Shown here: piece by piece, positions 45,733 to 57,000 of the stretch
How positions within the stretch are numbered: the first letter of the stretch is position 1
Layout: each line of letters starts with the position of its first letter
Source of the DNA: Akanthomyces muscarius
Taxonomy: Eukaryota; Ascomycota; Sordariomycetes; Hypocreales; Cordycipitaceae
Direction of reading: 5' to 3'
Assembly (NCBI RefSeq): GCF_028009165.1
Contig: NC_079246.1
Location: 1,302,001-1,366,000 of the forward strand
DNA length: 64,000 nucleotides
Program-made: the position numbers and the translations under genes
The notes under the pieces: model-generated
What the model was told of the DNA's origin: nothing
Database searches by the model: none
Seen by the model: only the letters and a program-made list of their open reading frames with translations

Positions 45733-48351
45733 ATGGATATGGACGAGAGCTTGAGCTTGAGCTTGACGCCGACAGGGCCACTTAGCCCGCTTCAGACGTC
45801 AACGCCAGATCGTATTAACCAACGACGCGAATCCCAAATGACGCCATTCAGAACCGATGGCTACGACAGTCCAGTTCTCGAAAAAATCAGCCAGTTCAAC
45901 AACATGTCTGGGCAGTCGAGGCAGCAGGAGCGCAGAACGACTGACGCGCTGAGGAGAGCTGTTCTCGGGCGTGAAGAGGCTGAAGTGGAGATGGAGCGTA
46001 TGAAGAATGAGATCAATCAGCTTCAAAGTGCCGTCGAGCAAGGCAAGGAACGAGAACGCAAAGTCGGCGAGCGGCTAGAAACTGTCATGGTACGCCACCA
46101 AACAGAAGCAGGATACAGATCACGGCTAACACCCAAACAGGACAGCTACGGCCGCGCAAAAGAAACACACGCACACACCCAGGCCCTCTGGGAAAAGGAA
46201 ATTCGACGAGCGAGAAAAGAAAACTTCAAGTCGCAGTCTACGATAGTCAAACTGCAAGAGGAGCTCAAGACGGCTCGCACAGCAGCCAAGATCAACGAAG
46301 AGTGCTTGCAGCGCGAAAAAGAAAGAAGCCAGACGCGAGAACAAGAAGCCTTCACTGCTCGCTACCAAATAGTAGGCGTTCAAGAGCAACTCGACAAGGC
46401 CCTTGAACGCGTAAAGGTGGTCGAGCAGGAGCGTGATGCGTACAAGACTGCCGCTAAGAACGAGGAGGTTGCACGCATCGCTGCCGAGGGCCGACTACCC
46501 TTACCCATTGGTGACGAAACAGGCGAGTTCTCGTCACCAAATAATGTGCAGAAGAAACGCAAGCGTGATTCTGCCAAGGATGGTGGCCGTCTTTCTCTGT
46601 CCGCCATGGATTTGGTTGGCTCCGCTGCTACAGAAATCGAAATTGAAGAGCTTGCTTTGCAAGTTGCCTGGGAGAAACATAGAGCTGAGAGAGCCCAGGA
46701 GATGGTTGAATTTCTACAGGCCGAGTGTCGGATGCACTCCTGCGCTGGCGCAAAAGAAAGTCGCCAACTTCATCAAGTTACCCCAAGGAAGAGCGATGAG
46801 CCAACGGAATCGACTACGCCTGCAGACATCACTACTGTGGCAGCTACCGATGCAACAGATGATGTTTTTGCTGCTGCCGAGGAACTGATCAAGGAGGAAG
46901 TCTCAACTGAGCCTGTCCACCTCCCCGAGCCAACGATTGGCGAGCCTGAGCCAATGGCGGACGTTCAAATGACACCCAAGGAAGAGGAGATTCAGCACCA
47001 AAGCCCAAGCCCTGCAGCTGAGGAAGCAGCTGAAGCTATGGACGAAGATCAGCTGGATGAAGAATCAGAGGGCGAAGGTGACATGCAGCCAGGAGACATT
47101 CTCGCAATTGAATACCACGAGCCGACAATTCAAGAACCAGCTACCGAGGAGCCCCAGCAGGAGCCCCAGCAGGAGATCGTGCATGTTCCGAAGCCAGCTC
47201 AGGCACATGAGCCTATTATGGAAGCACCCAAGCCGAATATTGGAGAATGCACCGACGAGACCATTGCACCGCCTGCTGATGCCGTGCCGGAGCTTGAGCC
47301 AGAGTTTGCTGCTGGCCATCACGACGAGGGTCACCACGAGTCTGATGCGGAAGAGCGCCGAGAGTCACTTCCTGAGCCCAAGTCTCTTGGCGAGCATGAG
47401 CTGATCATTGTAAAGTCGAAGAAGGAGCGGACGAGCACAATCTTCTGCCCCAAAGAAGGGGTTTTTCGTACAGTCTCGGAGCAGGAGGCTGAAGCCGCAG
47501 CTTTGGAAGAGCGGTTCCAAACAGAATCTGTTGCTGATGAGAATGATGATAATGTTGACATCATCCTCCCCGATGCAATCGAAGAGCCGAGAAGCTCTCG
47601 CATGTATGCTAGGACACCATCAGTGGAGCCCCCAGCATTCGCCATCATGTCGAGAGAGCGTGTCGCCAGAGACCGCACTTCTCTTCAATCTCTGCTAAGC
47701 GCGCCTCACAGCGAGGAAGAGTCGTCGATCCCCAATACTTTCAATATCCCGACTGTGGAAGATACCGAGTCAAGGAATCAAGCCGCTGCTGAGTTTGTCC
47801 CCGAGGAGGCCGTCGTCGATGACGACGAGGCTGGTCAGACTCCGGAGTCGCCCACGCCTACGATGTACTCATCGACAACTCGATTCAAGGTGACAACAAC
47901 GACTGTCCCAGTACGGGACGAAACCTCCCAGCACAGCGCTTCGTTCAACGAGAAGCTTCGAACTCCCTCTGCAAGCAGCAGTGCCAGCTTTGATCTCACA
48001 GACCCAGCTCTTACGCCGACCATGACGCGGGAACAGGCGCTCGCCAAAATTCGAGAGAGGAGAGGACGCGCGCGAAGCATTGCCCAAGCGACTGCGGTGC
48101 CGCCTAAGAAGCTGGCACCGACCGGTGCAAAGCGCGACATTAGCTCGTCATCTACCAAAGCACCTCTCAGCAAGACGACTCCAAAGACCATCTCCAAGAC
48201 GACCACTACGGCGACGACACGCACCAGACCCGCAGCCAAGCCTGTGACGAAGCCTATCAGCAGGCCGACAAGCAGGGCTGCGAGCAGGGATACCAGCCGA
48301 ACCGCAACCACCAGCCGTACCACTAGCCGCACCACGAGCAGGACACGATGA
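45733..48351 (+). CDS. Large coiled-coil protein, TINC (NIMA-interactive)-like
   Basis: Two exons (45733-46089 and 46141-48351) give about 855 residues; the 51-base intron is in frame and stop-free, but its removal restores the contiguous GERLETVM-DSYGRAKETHAHTQ helix. Residues about 40-240 form a long coiled coil (QLQSAVEQGKERERKVGERL; RARKENFKSQSTIVKLQEEL), with more helix at 300-340 (AWEKHRAERAQEMVEFLQAE). The middle is acidic and Pro/Glu-rich. The end is a basic tail of repeated Thr/Ser-Arg units. The N-terminal half recalls Aspergillus TINC, which binds the mitotic kinase NIMA; that match is from memory. The ATG at 45733 is in a CGCCATGG context. Confidence 0.65.
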   Translation: MDMDESLSLSLTPTGPLSPLQTSTPDRINQRRESQMTPFRTDGYDSPVLEKISQFNNMSGQSRQQERRTTDALRRAVLGREEAEVEMERMKNEINQLQSAVEQGKERERKVGERLETVMVRHQTEAGYRSRLTPKQDSYGRAKETHAHTQALWEKEIRRARKENFKSQSTIVKLQEELKTARTAAKINEECLQREKERSQTREQEAFTARYQIVGVQEQLDKALERVKVVEQERDAYKTAAKNEEVARIAAEGRLPLPIGDETGEFSSPNNVQKKRKRDSAKDGGRLSLSAMDLVGSAATEIEIEELALQVAWEKHRAERAQEMVEFLQAECRMHSCAGAKESRQLHQVTPRKSDEPTESTTPADITTVAATDATDDVFAAAEELIKEEVSTEPVHLPEPTIGEPEPMADVQMTPKEEEIQHQSPSPAAEEAAEAMDEDQLDEESEGEGDMQPGDILAIEYHEPTIQEPATEEPQQEPQQEIVHVPKPAQAHEPIMEAPKPNIGECTDETIAPPADAVPELEPEFAAGHHDEGHHESDAEERRESLPEPKSLGEHELIIVKSKKERTSTIFCPKEGVFRTVSEQEAEAAALEERFQTESVADENDDNVDIILPDAIEEPRSSRMYARTPSVEPPAFAIMSRERVARDRTSLQSLLSAPHSEEESSIPNTFNIPTVEDTESRNQAAAEFVPEEAVVDDDEAGQTPESPTPTMYSSTTRFKVTTTTVPVRDETSQHSASFNEKLRTPSASSSASFDLTDPALTPTMTREQALAKIRERRGRARSIAQATAVPPKKLAPTGAKRDISSSSTKAPLSKTTPKTISKTTTTATTRTRPAAKPVTKPISRPTSRAASRDTSRTATTSRTTSRTTSRTR

Positions 48352-49190
48352 AAGCATGACAGGGAGTGATACCCTCGAGCGAGTACTGCTTTTGATGATT
48401 TGAATTTTTTACTTGCATGGAAGCCCGGAGTATTTATTTTTTGGGGACTCCAGTAACGACTGCATCTGGACATGTTACGTACATATGTTTGAGCCTGGAA
48501 GAGGCTTGTATATTGCAATTGTGGAGGTTGGTGCTGTCTTCTTTGCGGGGCAGCACAGGATGCTCGGCGCCTTGGGAGTTTTTTTTATTTATACATTTGT
48601 TTCATTGGGCCATTGCGGGTTTCTTTTCGCATTGGATAATAATAATACTGATTTCTTGAAGACTTTCCGCGAAGCGACTCTTTGTTGAACGCTTATGTGA
48701 TGTCCCCCTGCATAGGTACCTAGGTAGGTATGATGTCAAGGGGTTCAAAAGGGCTGTGGAAGCCGCTACATCGCCGTTGCCCCTGCCCACTGGACTCGGC
48801 CTGGAATAGCGCCCAATAGCTAGCTAAACAAGTGCAGGCGGCCAGCTGCCCCGGAAACTGCCCCCACCATGCAGATGCCAGGCACAAGGACCCGAGGTCC
48901 TCCGCTTTCAATCTCTGTGACAGAACTCCATACATTTGCCAATTCATAATCCATTCGTCGCCCGAGGCGCAAGGCTCTGGCCAATCCACTCCTTTCAGTG
49001 CTCTTTTGCTTTTCTCGCCCATTGTGCCCATTTCCGCTCCTCAGTTGCCTTTCTTGCCAGGGCTCCATCATCGTCCGAGAGCCCTCTCCTTGGCTTGTTT
49101 TGTTTGCGACGGTTATACAGGTAATTTTTGCCGCGAGCGAAACCCCGCCCACCAGCAAGAAACGCGCGAGACTACAACACGCTTAATGCC
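48352..49190. other. Intergenic, 0.8 kb
   Basis: The 3' end of the TINC-like gene and the promoter of the phosphatase gene. A TAGGTACCTAGGTAGGTA run lies at 48713-48730. The last 250 bases are C/T-rich. No gene is seen. Confidence 0.55.
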
Positions 49191-51009
49191 ATGGGTGGAA
49201 GCACGCGAAGCCCCGGTGCGTCGCACGAGAACGGCAATGCACCTGACGCTGGGCTGAGGAGCTTGGATCATTGTAAGCAAAACCGCAGCCCCCCTATTCT
49301 GTCGTGGTTTTGCGCCCAGAAGGCTAACAACACGGCCCGCCGCTGTCGCGCAAACCAGACAAGAGAGCTCTTCCGCCATGGCGATACCGACTACGACAGC
49401 AGGCGCTGCCCTTGATTCGATGGGAAACGCCGTACCTTGCGTGGATGCAGGAGAAGCTGCGCACGCCGGCGCTGGATAGCTACTTTGCCATTACGGCGAA
49501 CCTGGGCACGCATACCTTTTTCATGGTCTTTCTGCCCATGTGCTTCTGGTGCGGCCAGGCTTGGTTTGGGAAAGGGTAAGAATAATGATGGGAGCCGTGG
49601 TGAGATTTTGGGGATAGGGTGCTGATGCATTGTAGGCTTGTGCATATCCTCGCCCTCGGCGTCTTCTGGACCGGCTTCATCAAGGACTTTTACTCGCTGC
49701 CCCGACCGCTCTCCCCGCCGCTGCATCGCATCACCATGTCCGGATCGGCCGCGCTCGAATACGGGTTTCCCTCGACACATAGCGCGAATGCAGTCTCCGT
49801 CGCCGTGTACGGCCTCCTGCTTCTGAAGAGCCCGGAGAATACGCTACCGCCCACCATGAAGCTGTTTTTGGAATGCTTGTCCTACTTTTATGCCGTGTCC
49901 ATTGTCTTTGGACGGCTGTACTGTGGAATGCATGGATTTCTCGACGTCATTGTCGGTTCCGTCACTGGTGTGGCGATTGGGATGCTCGAATTTTACTACG
50001 GCCCCGCGTTTGACGCTTACATGCATTCGAGTTCTTGGGTCGCGCCTGTGGTTGCGTGCTTGGTCGTTGTCGTCCTTGTGCGCATTCACCCGGAGCCTGC
50101 CGATGATTGCCCCTGCTTCGACGACAGCGTTGCGTTTGCAGGCGTCGTTATTGGTCTCGAGTTTGGATCCTGGACATATGGCAAGATTCCCTGGGACCCC
50201 TGGGTGTCCAACGCCTACTCTGGAGACGGCACCGTCGACGTTACTCCTCTTGGCTGGGGTTTGAATATTGTACGAATTGTCTTCGGCGTGCTCATTGTCT
50301 TTGCCTGGCGCGAGACCATGAAGCCGCTTCTTCTCAAGGGCCTGCCTCACCTGTTCCGTCTCATCGAGTCGTGCGGATTTACTCTGCCGCGTCGCTTCTT
50401 CACCCCTGCCAGCGAATACAAGTCGGTGCCTCCCGGATCCCGCATCGATACCTTGTTCCCTACCGCATCCGACTTTCCTCGCATGGTGGCGGGTATTCGT
50501 CACCCAACCACGCGTGGTCGCTCCGTATCCATTGGTCCGCAGAGTGCCGCGGACGCGTACGAGACGCTGGCCTACCGCGAGCGTCAGCGCCGAGAGAGCA
50601 TCAGTAGCAACCACAGCCTCAAGAGCAAGTCCAGTAACCTTGACATCCTCGGCAAGTCGGAAGACCAGGCCGGCAGAGCGCTGGCTTCGGGGGCCCAAAA
50701 GCCGTCCGCGACAGGATATGAAAACATCATTGCTGATAATGAAGCTGTGGTCGCTGGAGACGAGCCTACGGAGCAGCAGAGCCGAGCGGTCGACGAGAAG
50801 GAAGTTTTCGCGCTACTCGTCAAGCCGCGTGTACGGTACGATGTTGAGGTTGTAACAAAACTAATTGTCTATACGGGTAAGACTCGAAATATTATGGACG
50901 CTCGGGCGGACGCTAACTTGGGACAGGAATTGCATGGTTTGCTGTCGCATTGATTCCCATCATTTTTGAGGTGGTTGGACTGGGGACAAATCATTTACGA
51001 ACGCATTAA
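49191..51009 (+). CDS. Sphingoid long-chain base-1-phosphate phosphatase (PAP2 family)
   Basis: This ER enzyme (yeast Lcb3 type) dephosphorylates phosphorylated sphingoid bases and so tunes ceramide synthesis. Four exons (49191-49272, 49359-49575, 49636-50876, 50927-51009) give about 540 residues. The three PAP2 phosphatase motifs are present: KDFYSLPRPLSPP, YGFPSTHSANAV and GRLYCGMHGFLDVIVG. Several membrane spans surround them (for example FFMVFLPMCFWCG; VVACLVVVVLVRIH). A polar C-terminal segment (about 340-490) has many Ser/Arg residues (RGRSVSIG; RRESISSNHS) that could be phosphorylated. A last membrane span (IAWFAVALIPIIFEVVGLG) is formed only after removal of the fourth-exon intron. 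Confidence 0.9.
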
Positions 51010-51412
51010 ACAAGGAACTGGTGGGAGCAGAAAAGGGCAGACCCTTTCCACAGCATTAGACATTATGCGGTACATTTGAAAGCATCACGGCGTTATGATG
51101 ATGGATATTGAGTAACACGGTGCGATCGAAGCGTGCGACAATGACATATCGTTCGTTTTGTACATATGTGAATTATAGTTTATCATTTGAAGCAAGGAGT
51201 GTCAGGCTCAGCCATTCCGCGAAAGCAGAAGCATCTAAAGGCGCACCTGAAGTAGACGGAGCCTTGAATGAAGCGACACGTCAGCCTTACTTGGTAGTGG
51301 CGCTACTCAGTGGAGAGGTATTCCCAAGTAGCCTTTTTGCCTCAATATACAGACTTGTTTCTTTCATCTTTCTACCGTTGTCAAATTTCAGCACTCAAGA
51401 AACATTGCAGAA

Positions 51413-52172
51413 ATGCCGCTTTCCATTCGCCCTGCCACCGAGGCAGATGTGCCCCGCATCGCCGAGATTTCCATGGCGGCCTTTGACCCGGCCACCGACG
51501 CCGTCTCGCGGAACCTCTTGCCGGCCGCTAGGCGCGAGGACGGCAGCCTGGGCGATGACTTTCGCAACTGGAGCGTCATGCGCAAGTCGGCGCGGCTCAA
51601 GGCCGCCCGGAGCGTCATGCTGGTTGCCGTAGAAGATGCCGCCGCGGAGAGGTCGGAGCAGCGAGAGGGTCAGGAGGTTGTCGGATATGCGCTCTGGTTT
51701 CGGCCGCTGGAGGAGGGCGAGGAGGAGGACGGCCAAGGGCCGACGAAGAATAAGGCGCCGGTGGCCGGGCTGGATCCGGACGCTGTGGCGGCTCTGCGCG
51801 AGGTCATGATGAAGGAGGAGCGGGCGTCCTTTGGCGACAAGGGAGCGAGGGATGTATGGTGTAAGTATGCTTTTTTTCCTGATTTGAGATTTATCTTCTC
51901 GGTCATGTTTGGGGACTTTTTCTTTTCTCTAACTCCTTGATACGAAAGCGTTGGACTCGCTTGGTGTTGATCCGAAACAACAGAGGAGGGGTATTGGAAG
52001 GATGCTCGTCAACTGGGGCATACAAAAGGCCGAGCAGCAGCAGAGGGATTGTTATCTGGTTTCTACGCCGTCCGGGCTGCCGTTGTATGAGTCGGTTGGG
52101 TTTGAGACGCAAAGAGAGGTATTGATGTTTGGCGTGCCGCACATGTCCATGATGAAGTGGCACACAAAATAG
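51413..52172 (+). CDS. GNAT-family N-acetyltransferase
   Basis: Two exons (51413-51860 and 51949-52172) give about 223 residues. The N-terminus IRPATEADVPRIAEISMAAF is the typical first GNAT strand and helix. The acetyl-CoA motif LDSLGVDPKQQRRGIGRMLVNWG (LGVDPKQQRRGIGRML core) lies right after the intron, followed by YLVSTPSGLPLYESVGFE, the last conserved strand-turn. The splice (GTAAGT ... ACGAAAG) completes the motif. This architecture is common in fungal small-molecule or antibiotic-type acetyltransferases, and the substrate is unknown. It is not closely similar to the GNAT gene at 33.4 kb. Confidence 0.85.
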
Positions 52173-52568
52173 TGTGTGCGCACCAGCATGATGGTGCGGA
52201 CATTACTGATCGGCACCCGTGATGAGCGGGTTTTAAAATAAAAGAAGACGAGACAAGACTCCAGCAGACACGAATTTAAAAGCAAGAACTCGTAACAAGG
52301 AAAACAAAGCCCTAATGACGAACTTACCAAGTTTGAAAGCCCGTATAAGTCATACAGGGTATGCTGCGATGCCAGGCTGCAAAGTGGAGGCAGTTTAATG
52401 GGTTCACGTCGCCGGCGCGTGGCGGCGCGTCTTCCCAGCTTCACATCCTGACGGCAGATTTTCGACGCACTGGCCAAACTGCTGCAGCACCCTCCAAACG
52501 CCACTCAATTGCTGCATACAAACCAACTGAACGAAAGCATCGATACTATAGCATAAAAAACCGCCACA

Positions 52569-53904
52569 ATGTCCGACTTTGAAGACGAAATGGACGTGGA
52601 CTCTGCGCCCGCCCAGAGCAAGGATATCGTCTTTTCCGCCGAGGCCAGCAAAGGCAAGCGAAGCACAGCAAACCTGCCCGTCGAGGCCGAAGACACCCTA
52701 CCATGGTTAGAATTGCCTTTTCTCTTTATAAAAACAAACAAACGAACATCTCTCCTTTGAAATGTCCAGCCACTGACGCAAGTCCCTCTGCAGGATCGAA
52801 AAGTACCGACCAGAGTCCCTCGACGACGTCGAAGGCCACCAGGACATCCTCGCCACCATTAACAAGTTTGTCGACTCCAACCGCCTGCCGCACCTGCTCC
52901 TATACGGCCCGCCCGGCACGGGCAAGACCTCGACCATCCTGGCCCTCGCGCGGCGCATCTACGGCGCCTCCCAGGTGCGGCAGATGGTGCTGGAGCTCAA
53001 CGCGTCCGACGACCGCGGCATCGACGTGGTGCGCGAGCAGATCAAGACGTTTGCCTCCACCAAGCAGATCTTCAGCATGGGCGGCGGCTCCAAAACATCC
53101 ATGGCGGGGTACAAGCTGATTATCCTCGACGAGGCCGACGCCATGACCAACACGGCGCAGATGGCGCTGCGCCGCATCATGGAAAAGTACACGGCCAACA
53201 CGCGCTTCTGCATCATTGCCAATTACGCGCACAAGCTCAGCCCCGCGCTGCTGAGCCGCTGCACGCGCTTCCGCTTCAGCCCGCTAAAGGAGGCCGACAT
53301 CCGGCAGCTGGTGGTCAAGATTGTCGACGAGGAGAATGTGCAGATTGGCGCCGAGGCGGTGGACGCGCTGGTCCGGCTGAGCAAGGGCGACATGCGCCGT
53401 GCTCTGAATGTCCTCCAAGCATGCCATGCATCTAGTAAGTTTCTTATTCTTCTTCCTCTTACCTACAATCTCGTTTCGTTTTGCATGCTAAGAGGGAAAA
53501 AAAAAACAGGCACCCCTCTGCGAGCCCCCGGCGCCGCCAAGGTCCCCGACGGCGAGATCCAGCGCGAGACCATCACGACCGAGACCATCTACACCTGCAT
53601 CGCCGCGCCCGCGCCCGACGCCATCCAGCAGATCATGGCGACGCTGCTCGGCACCGCCGACGTCACCAGCTGCCTCACCACGATAAACTCCATCAAGCGC
53701 CTGCAGGGCCTCGCCCTCGCCGACGTCATCACCGCGCTGGCCGAGGAGCTCGCCAAGCTCGACGTCGCGCCCGAGGTCATGATCACCTGGCTCGAGGGGC
53801 TGGCCGAGATTGAGCACCGCGTCGCGGGCGGCGGCAGCGAGGTGCTGCAGACGGGCGCCGTGGTCGGCGTGGTGCGCAACGGCGTGGAGCTGATGAGTCG
53901 GTGA
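52569..53904 (+). CDS. RFC3: Replication factor C subunit 3 (clamp loader)
   Basis: RFC3 is one of the four small clamp-loader subunits that open PCNA at primer ends. Three exons (52569-52705, 52794-53434, 53510-53904) give about 390 residues, slightly longer than the yeast protein because of a 45-residue N-terminal extension. Motifs: WIEKYRPESLDDV across the first splice, Walker A GPPGTGKTS (about 84-92), LNASDDRGIDVVREQIK, Walker B LDEAD (about 157-161), and the SRC arginine-finger motif in LSRCTRFRF. The C-terminal collar helices follow. A small insertion (MGGGSKTSMAG) precedes Walker B. It ends tail-to-tail with the SNF2 gene, 157 bases apart. Confidence 0.94.
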
Positions 53905-54061
53905 AAGGGAGCTTGACATACTGTATGAAAATAATGAAACGAAAACAATTTAATGATGAATAACACCGAATTCAAAAGATCGTATCGCACTGTGTAAAGG
54001 ATAAATGTAGAATGGAATGAATCGTAATTGTATTTGGGGTATCATGGTATTTGCTAGCCTT

Positions 54062-57000
54062 CTAAAGCTCATCATCGTCATCGTCGTCTATCAAAAAGAT
54101 GGACACTCTCTTGCTTTCGCCTTCCGTCTTGGCATCTGTCATTTTTACGTCTTCAAGTTCTGCCTTTGCGCAAGTTTCGTGCTTGACGCCAACAGGTTCT
54201 CTCTTCATCTCCTCTTTGACTCTGTCTTTGGACTCGTCTTTGACCTCATGCTTAACCTCGGGTTTGACTTCACCTTTGACCTCGGGTTTGACTTCGGCCT
54301 TGACCCCAGGTTTGACCTCAGACTTGATCTCATGCTTGATCTCGTGCTGAAGTCTAGGCTTGGTTTCATCCTTGACTCCACCCTTAACCTCATTCTTGAC
54401 TTCGCCCTTGACTTCAGACTTGACTTCGCCCTTGACTTCACGCTTCATAGATTCCCGCTTGACGCCTGGCTCTGTCTTGACGATCTCACTCTTCACCTCG
54501 ACGCTGGGCAATATCGACCCATCACCAGCCTCTTGCTTTTTTACCTCGACACCCCCCTCGTCCAGAATTCTCTCCGTCTTCTGTGCAATCTTTCCCTGGC
54601 GCCTCTTGTAGAAAGTCTCCAGGCAGTTGCGTCGCTCCTCCTGCGTCCACCCCTCCACGACGAGCGCAAAGTCCTGGGCATTGGCAAAACCAAACTCGCG
54701 CGCCATTTCGCAAAATTGCCGCAGCCGAACATCCGCGGGAGGATTATACACACTGTGCAGGGCCTCCAGGTCTTGGATATCGTCCTGGCTCCCGGCAAAC
54801 AGTGCGCTTTGACCATGCGCGTCGTCTTGCCAGGAAGTCATGGCGGCGCGGCGTGACAACTGCTCCTCAATCTTCGAGGTACCAACGACTTCGGCATTGT
54901 CGTGTGTATACTCTACGCCTGCGGATGCGAGAATGGCCTGGATGGCGTCGCTCTTACGCGGTGTCCCACTCTGACCATCTGGCTTGGGCTTCTTGTCCTC
55001 CGCTGTGAGAAGCGCCGCCAACTGGCCAACGCCGTTGTCGTCATCGCCGTGCTCGGCCTTTACAGGGACCAAATCGTCGTCTTCTTTCGCTGCTTGGTCC
55101 ACGTTTACTTCCGCGAGCGTCACACCGACTTTGGCTTCTGCAATGTTGGTCTTGTTGACAATGTCACGCAGCAGGCCACTATCGCTATGGAACGTGAAAA
55201 TGTTGGAGAGACCAAAGATTTCGCCCTTGCGATCCGCGTCTTGCTGTACGCCACGAAAGTAACGACGCTCTGATGACGCAGTGTAGCCAATATTGGCCTG
55301 CTGCTGCTTGTAGACTTGGCGTGCGTAGACAATTTCTTCCACGGTGCCGAGAGAAATGAGCCGAAATACTTCGACATCGCGGGTCTGACCGATGCGGTAT
55401 GCCCTGTCTTGCGCTTGCAGATCGTAGGAGGGATTCCAGTGCGGGTCGACAATGACAACCTTGTTGGCTGATGTAATGTTGAGACCAACACCGCCCGCCC
55501 TGGTTGAGATGAGGAAAACAAACTGCGTTGGGTCGGAATTGAACGTGTCGACGACTTCCTGTCGCTGCTCGTAGCTCAAGCTACCATCGAGATAGCTCAC
55601 CGTGTAGCTAGTGTTGGTAAAGAGATGTTGCAAAATCCGCAAAAGACGGACGCTATGAGAAAAGACGAGCACCTTGTCACCACTGCTGTGCCAAAACTTG
55701 AGCAGCTTCTTCATGACCTTCCATTTTCCGCAGAACTCGGGGTTAACGAGATTGCCAATCTGGTCGCGGTGCGCATACAGGCTCTGCCATCTATCTGGCA
55801 CGCAGATTTTGAGCGTATTAAGCTCTGAATCTTGCTTGCCATCGAGGTCAGTCGCCGAGGGCACGAGAAGCGTCATGTGGTTGGAGAGCTTTTGCAGAGA
55901 CATCATGCTGGGGAATACGGCGCTCTGCCAGGCCCGGCCGTTGCTGAGATATCGCCCGCAGCACCAGCCCCGTTTCTTCTCATGCTGACACGTCTCTGAA
56001 ATGTTACGTATCACAGAAATATCATCGCTCCCCAAAAAGTTATCGTATGCCTGCTTCTGAAGGTCAGTCAATGGACAGAAGACGACGCGGTCCGTCTTTT
56101 TGGGTAGCTGGTCGGCAATGAGGCTCTTCATTCGCCGTAGAAAGTAGCGAGGAAGTAAATTATTGACGAGCTTCTGCGCCGTCTGTCTTGCGAGACTCAG
56201 CTGGGCCAAGGTGGCTTCGTGAGATTGACCGACGGTGAGTGGCTTGCTGATTGTCTGGCTCCATTCTGCTCTGGTGCCGAAATTGCCCGGGTTGGTCCAG
56301 TCAAGCAATGTCCAAAGCTCTTCGTACTTATTCTGGATGGCCGTGCCAGTTAGTCCGATGCGACATAGCGCATTGATCTCGTTCATGGCCTTGGTCGTTT
56401 CTGAATTGTGTCCCTTGAGCCTGTGGCATTCATCGGCGATAACGGCGTCCCACTGGACCATGTTGACGGCGCTGCGGCTATTCTTGTATGTATCGTATGT
56501 TGTAATCATGATTTCTGACATGCCCCCTCTCATGGTACCGAGGATGTCGTCCTTGTTTGGCCCATGGTAAATCTCTGCTTGCCACCAGCCCCATCGGTCC
56601 AGTTCATTCCTCCAGTTCACGAGCAGCGACCCTGGACAAATGATCAGAATGCGCGGATACCACCGATCGGTGCTATACCAGCGCATCTGTCGGAGCCTTC
56701 GCTTATCTCGCTCATCGCCTGTCTTGCCAAATGCTGCGGTCAGAAAGGCGACTACCTGTACTGTTTTGCCGAGGCCCATGTCGTCACCAAGAATGCCGCC
56801 CTCTTGGTAGACAAACTTGCGATGTAAAAACTTGACGCCTTCGATTTGATAGTCGCGCAAATACTGGGCGATGGAGGCTGGGATGAGGCCTGCGGATTGC
56901 GGCAGCTCAATATCCTCGTACGCTCGTACAGGGCGAATACCGCTACTAGGAGGGAAAGTAGGGCGCTCGCTGAGATTTTCAATGCCATTGCCGTCAACGA

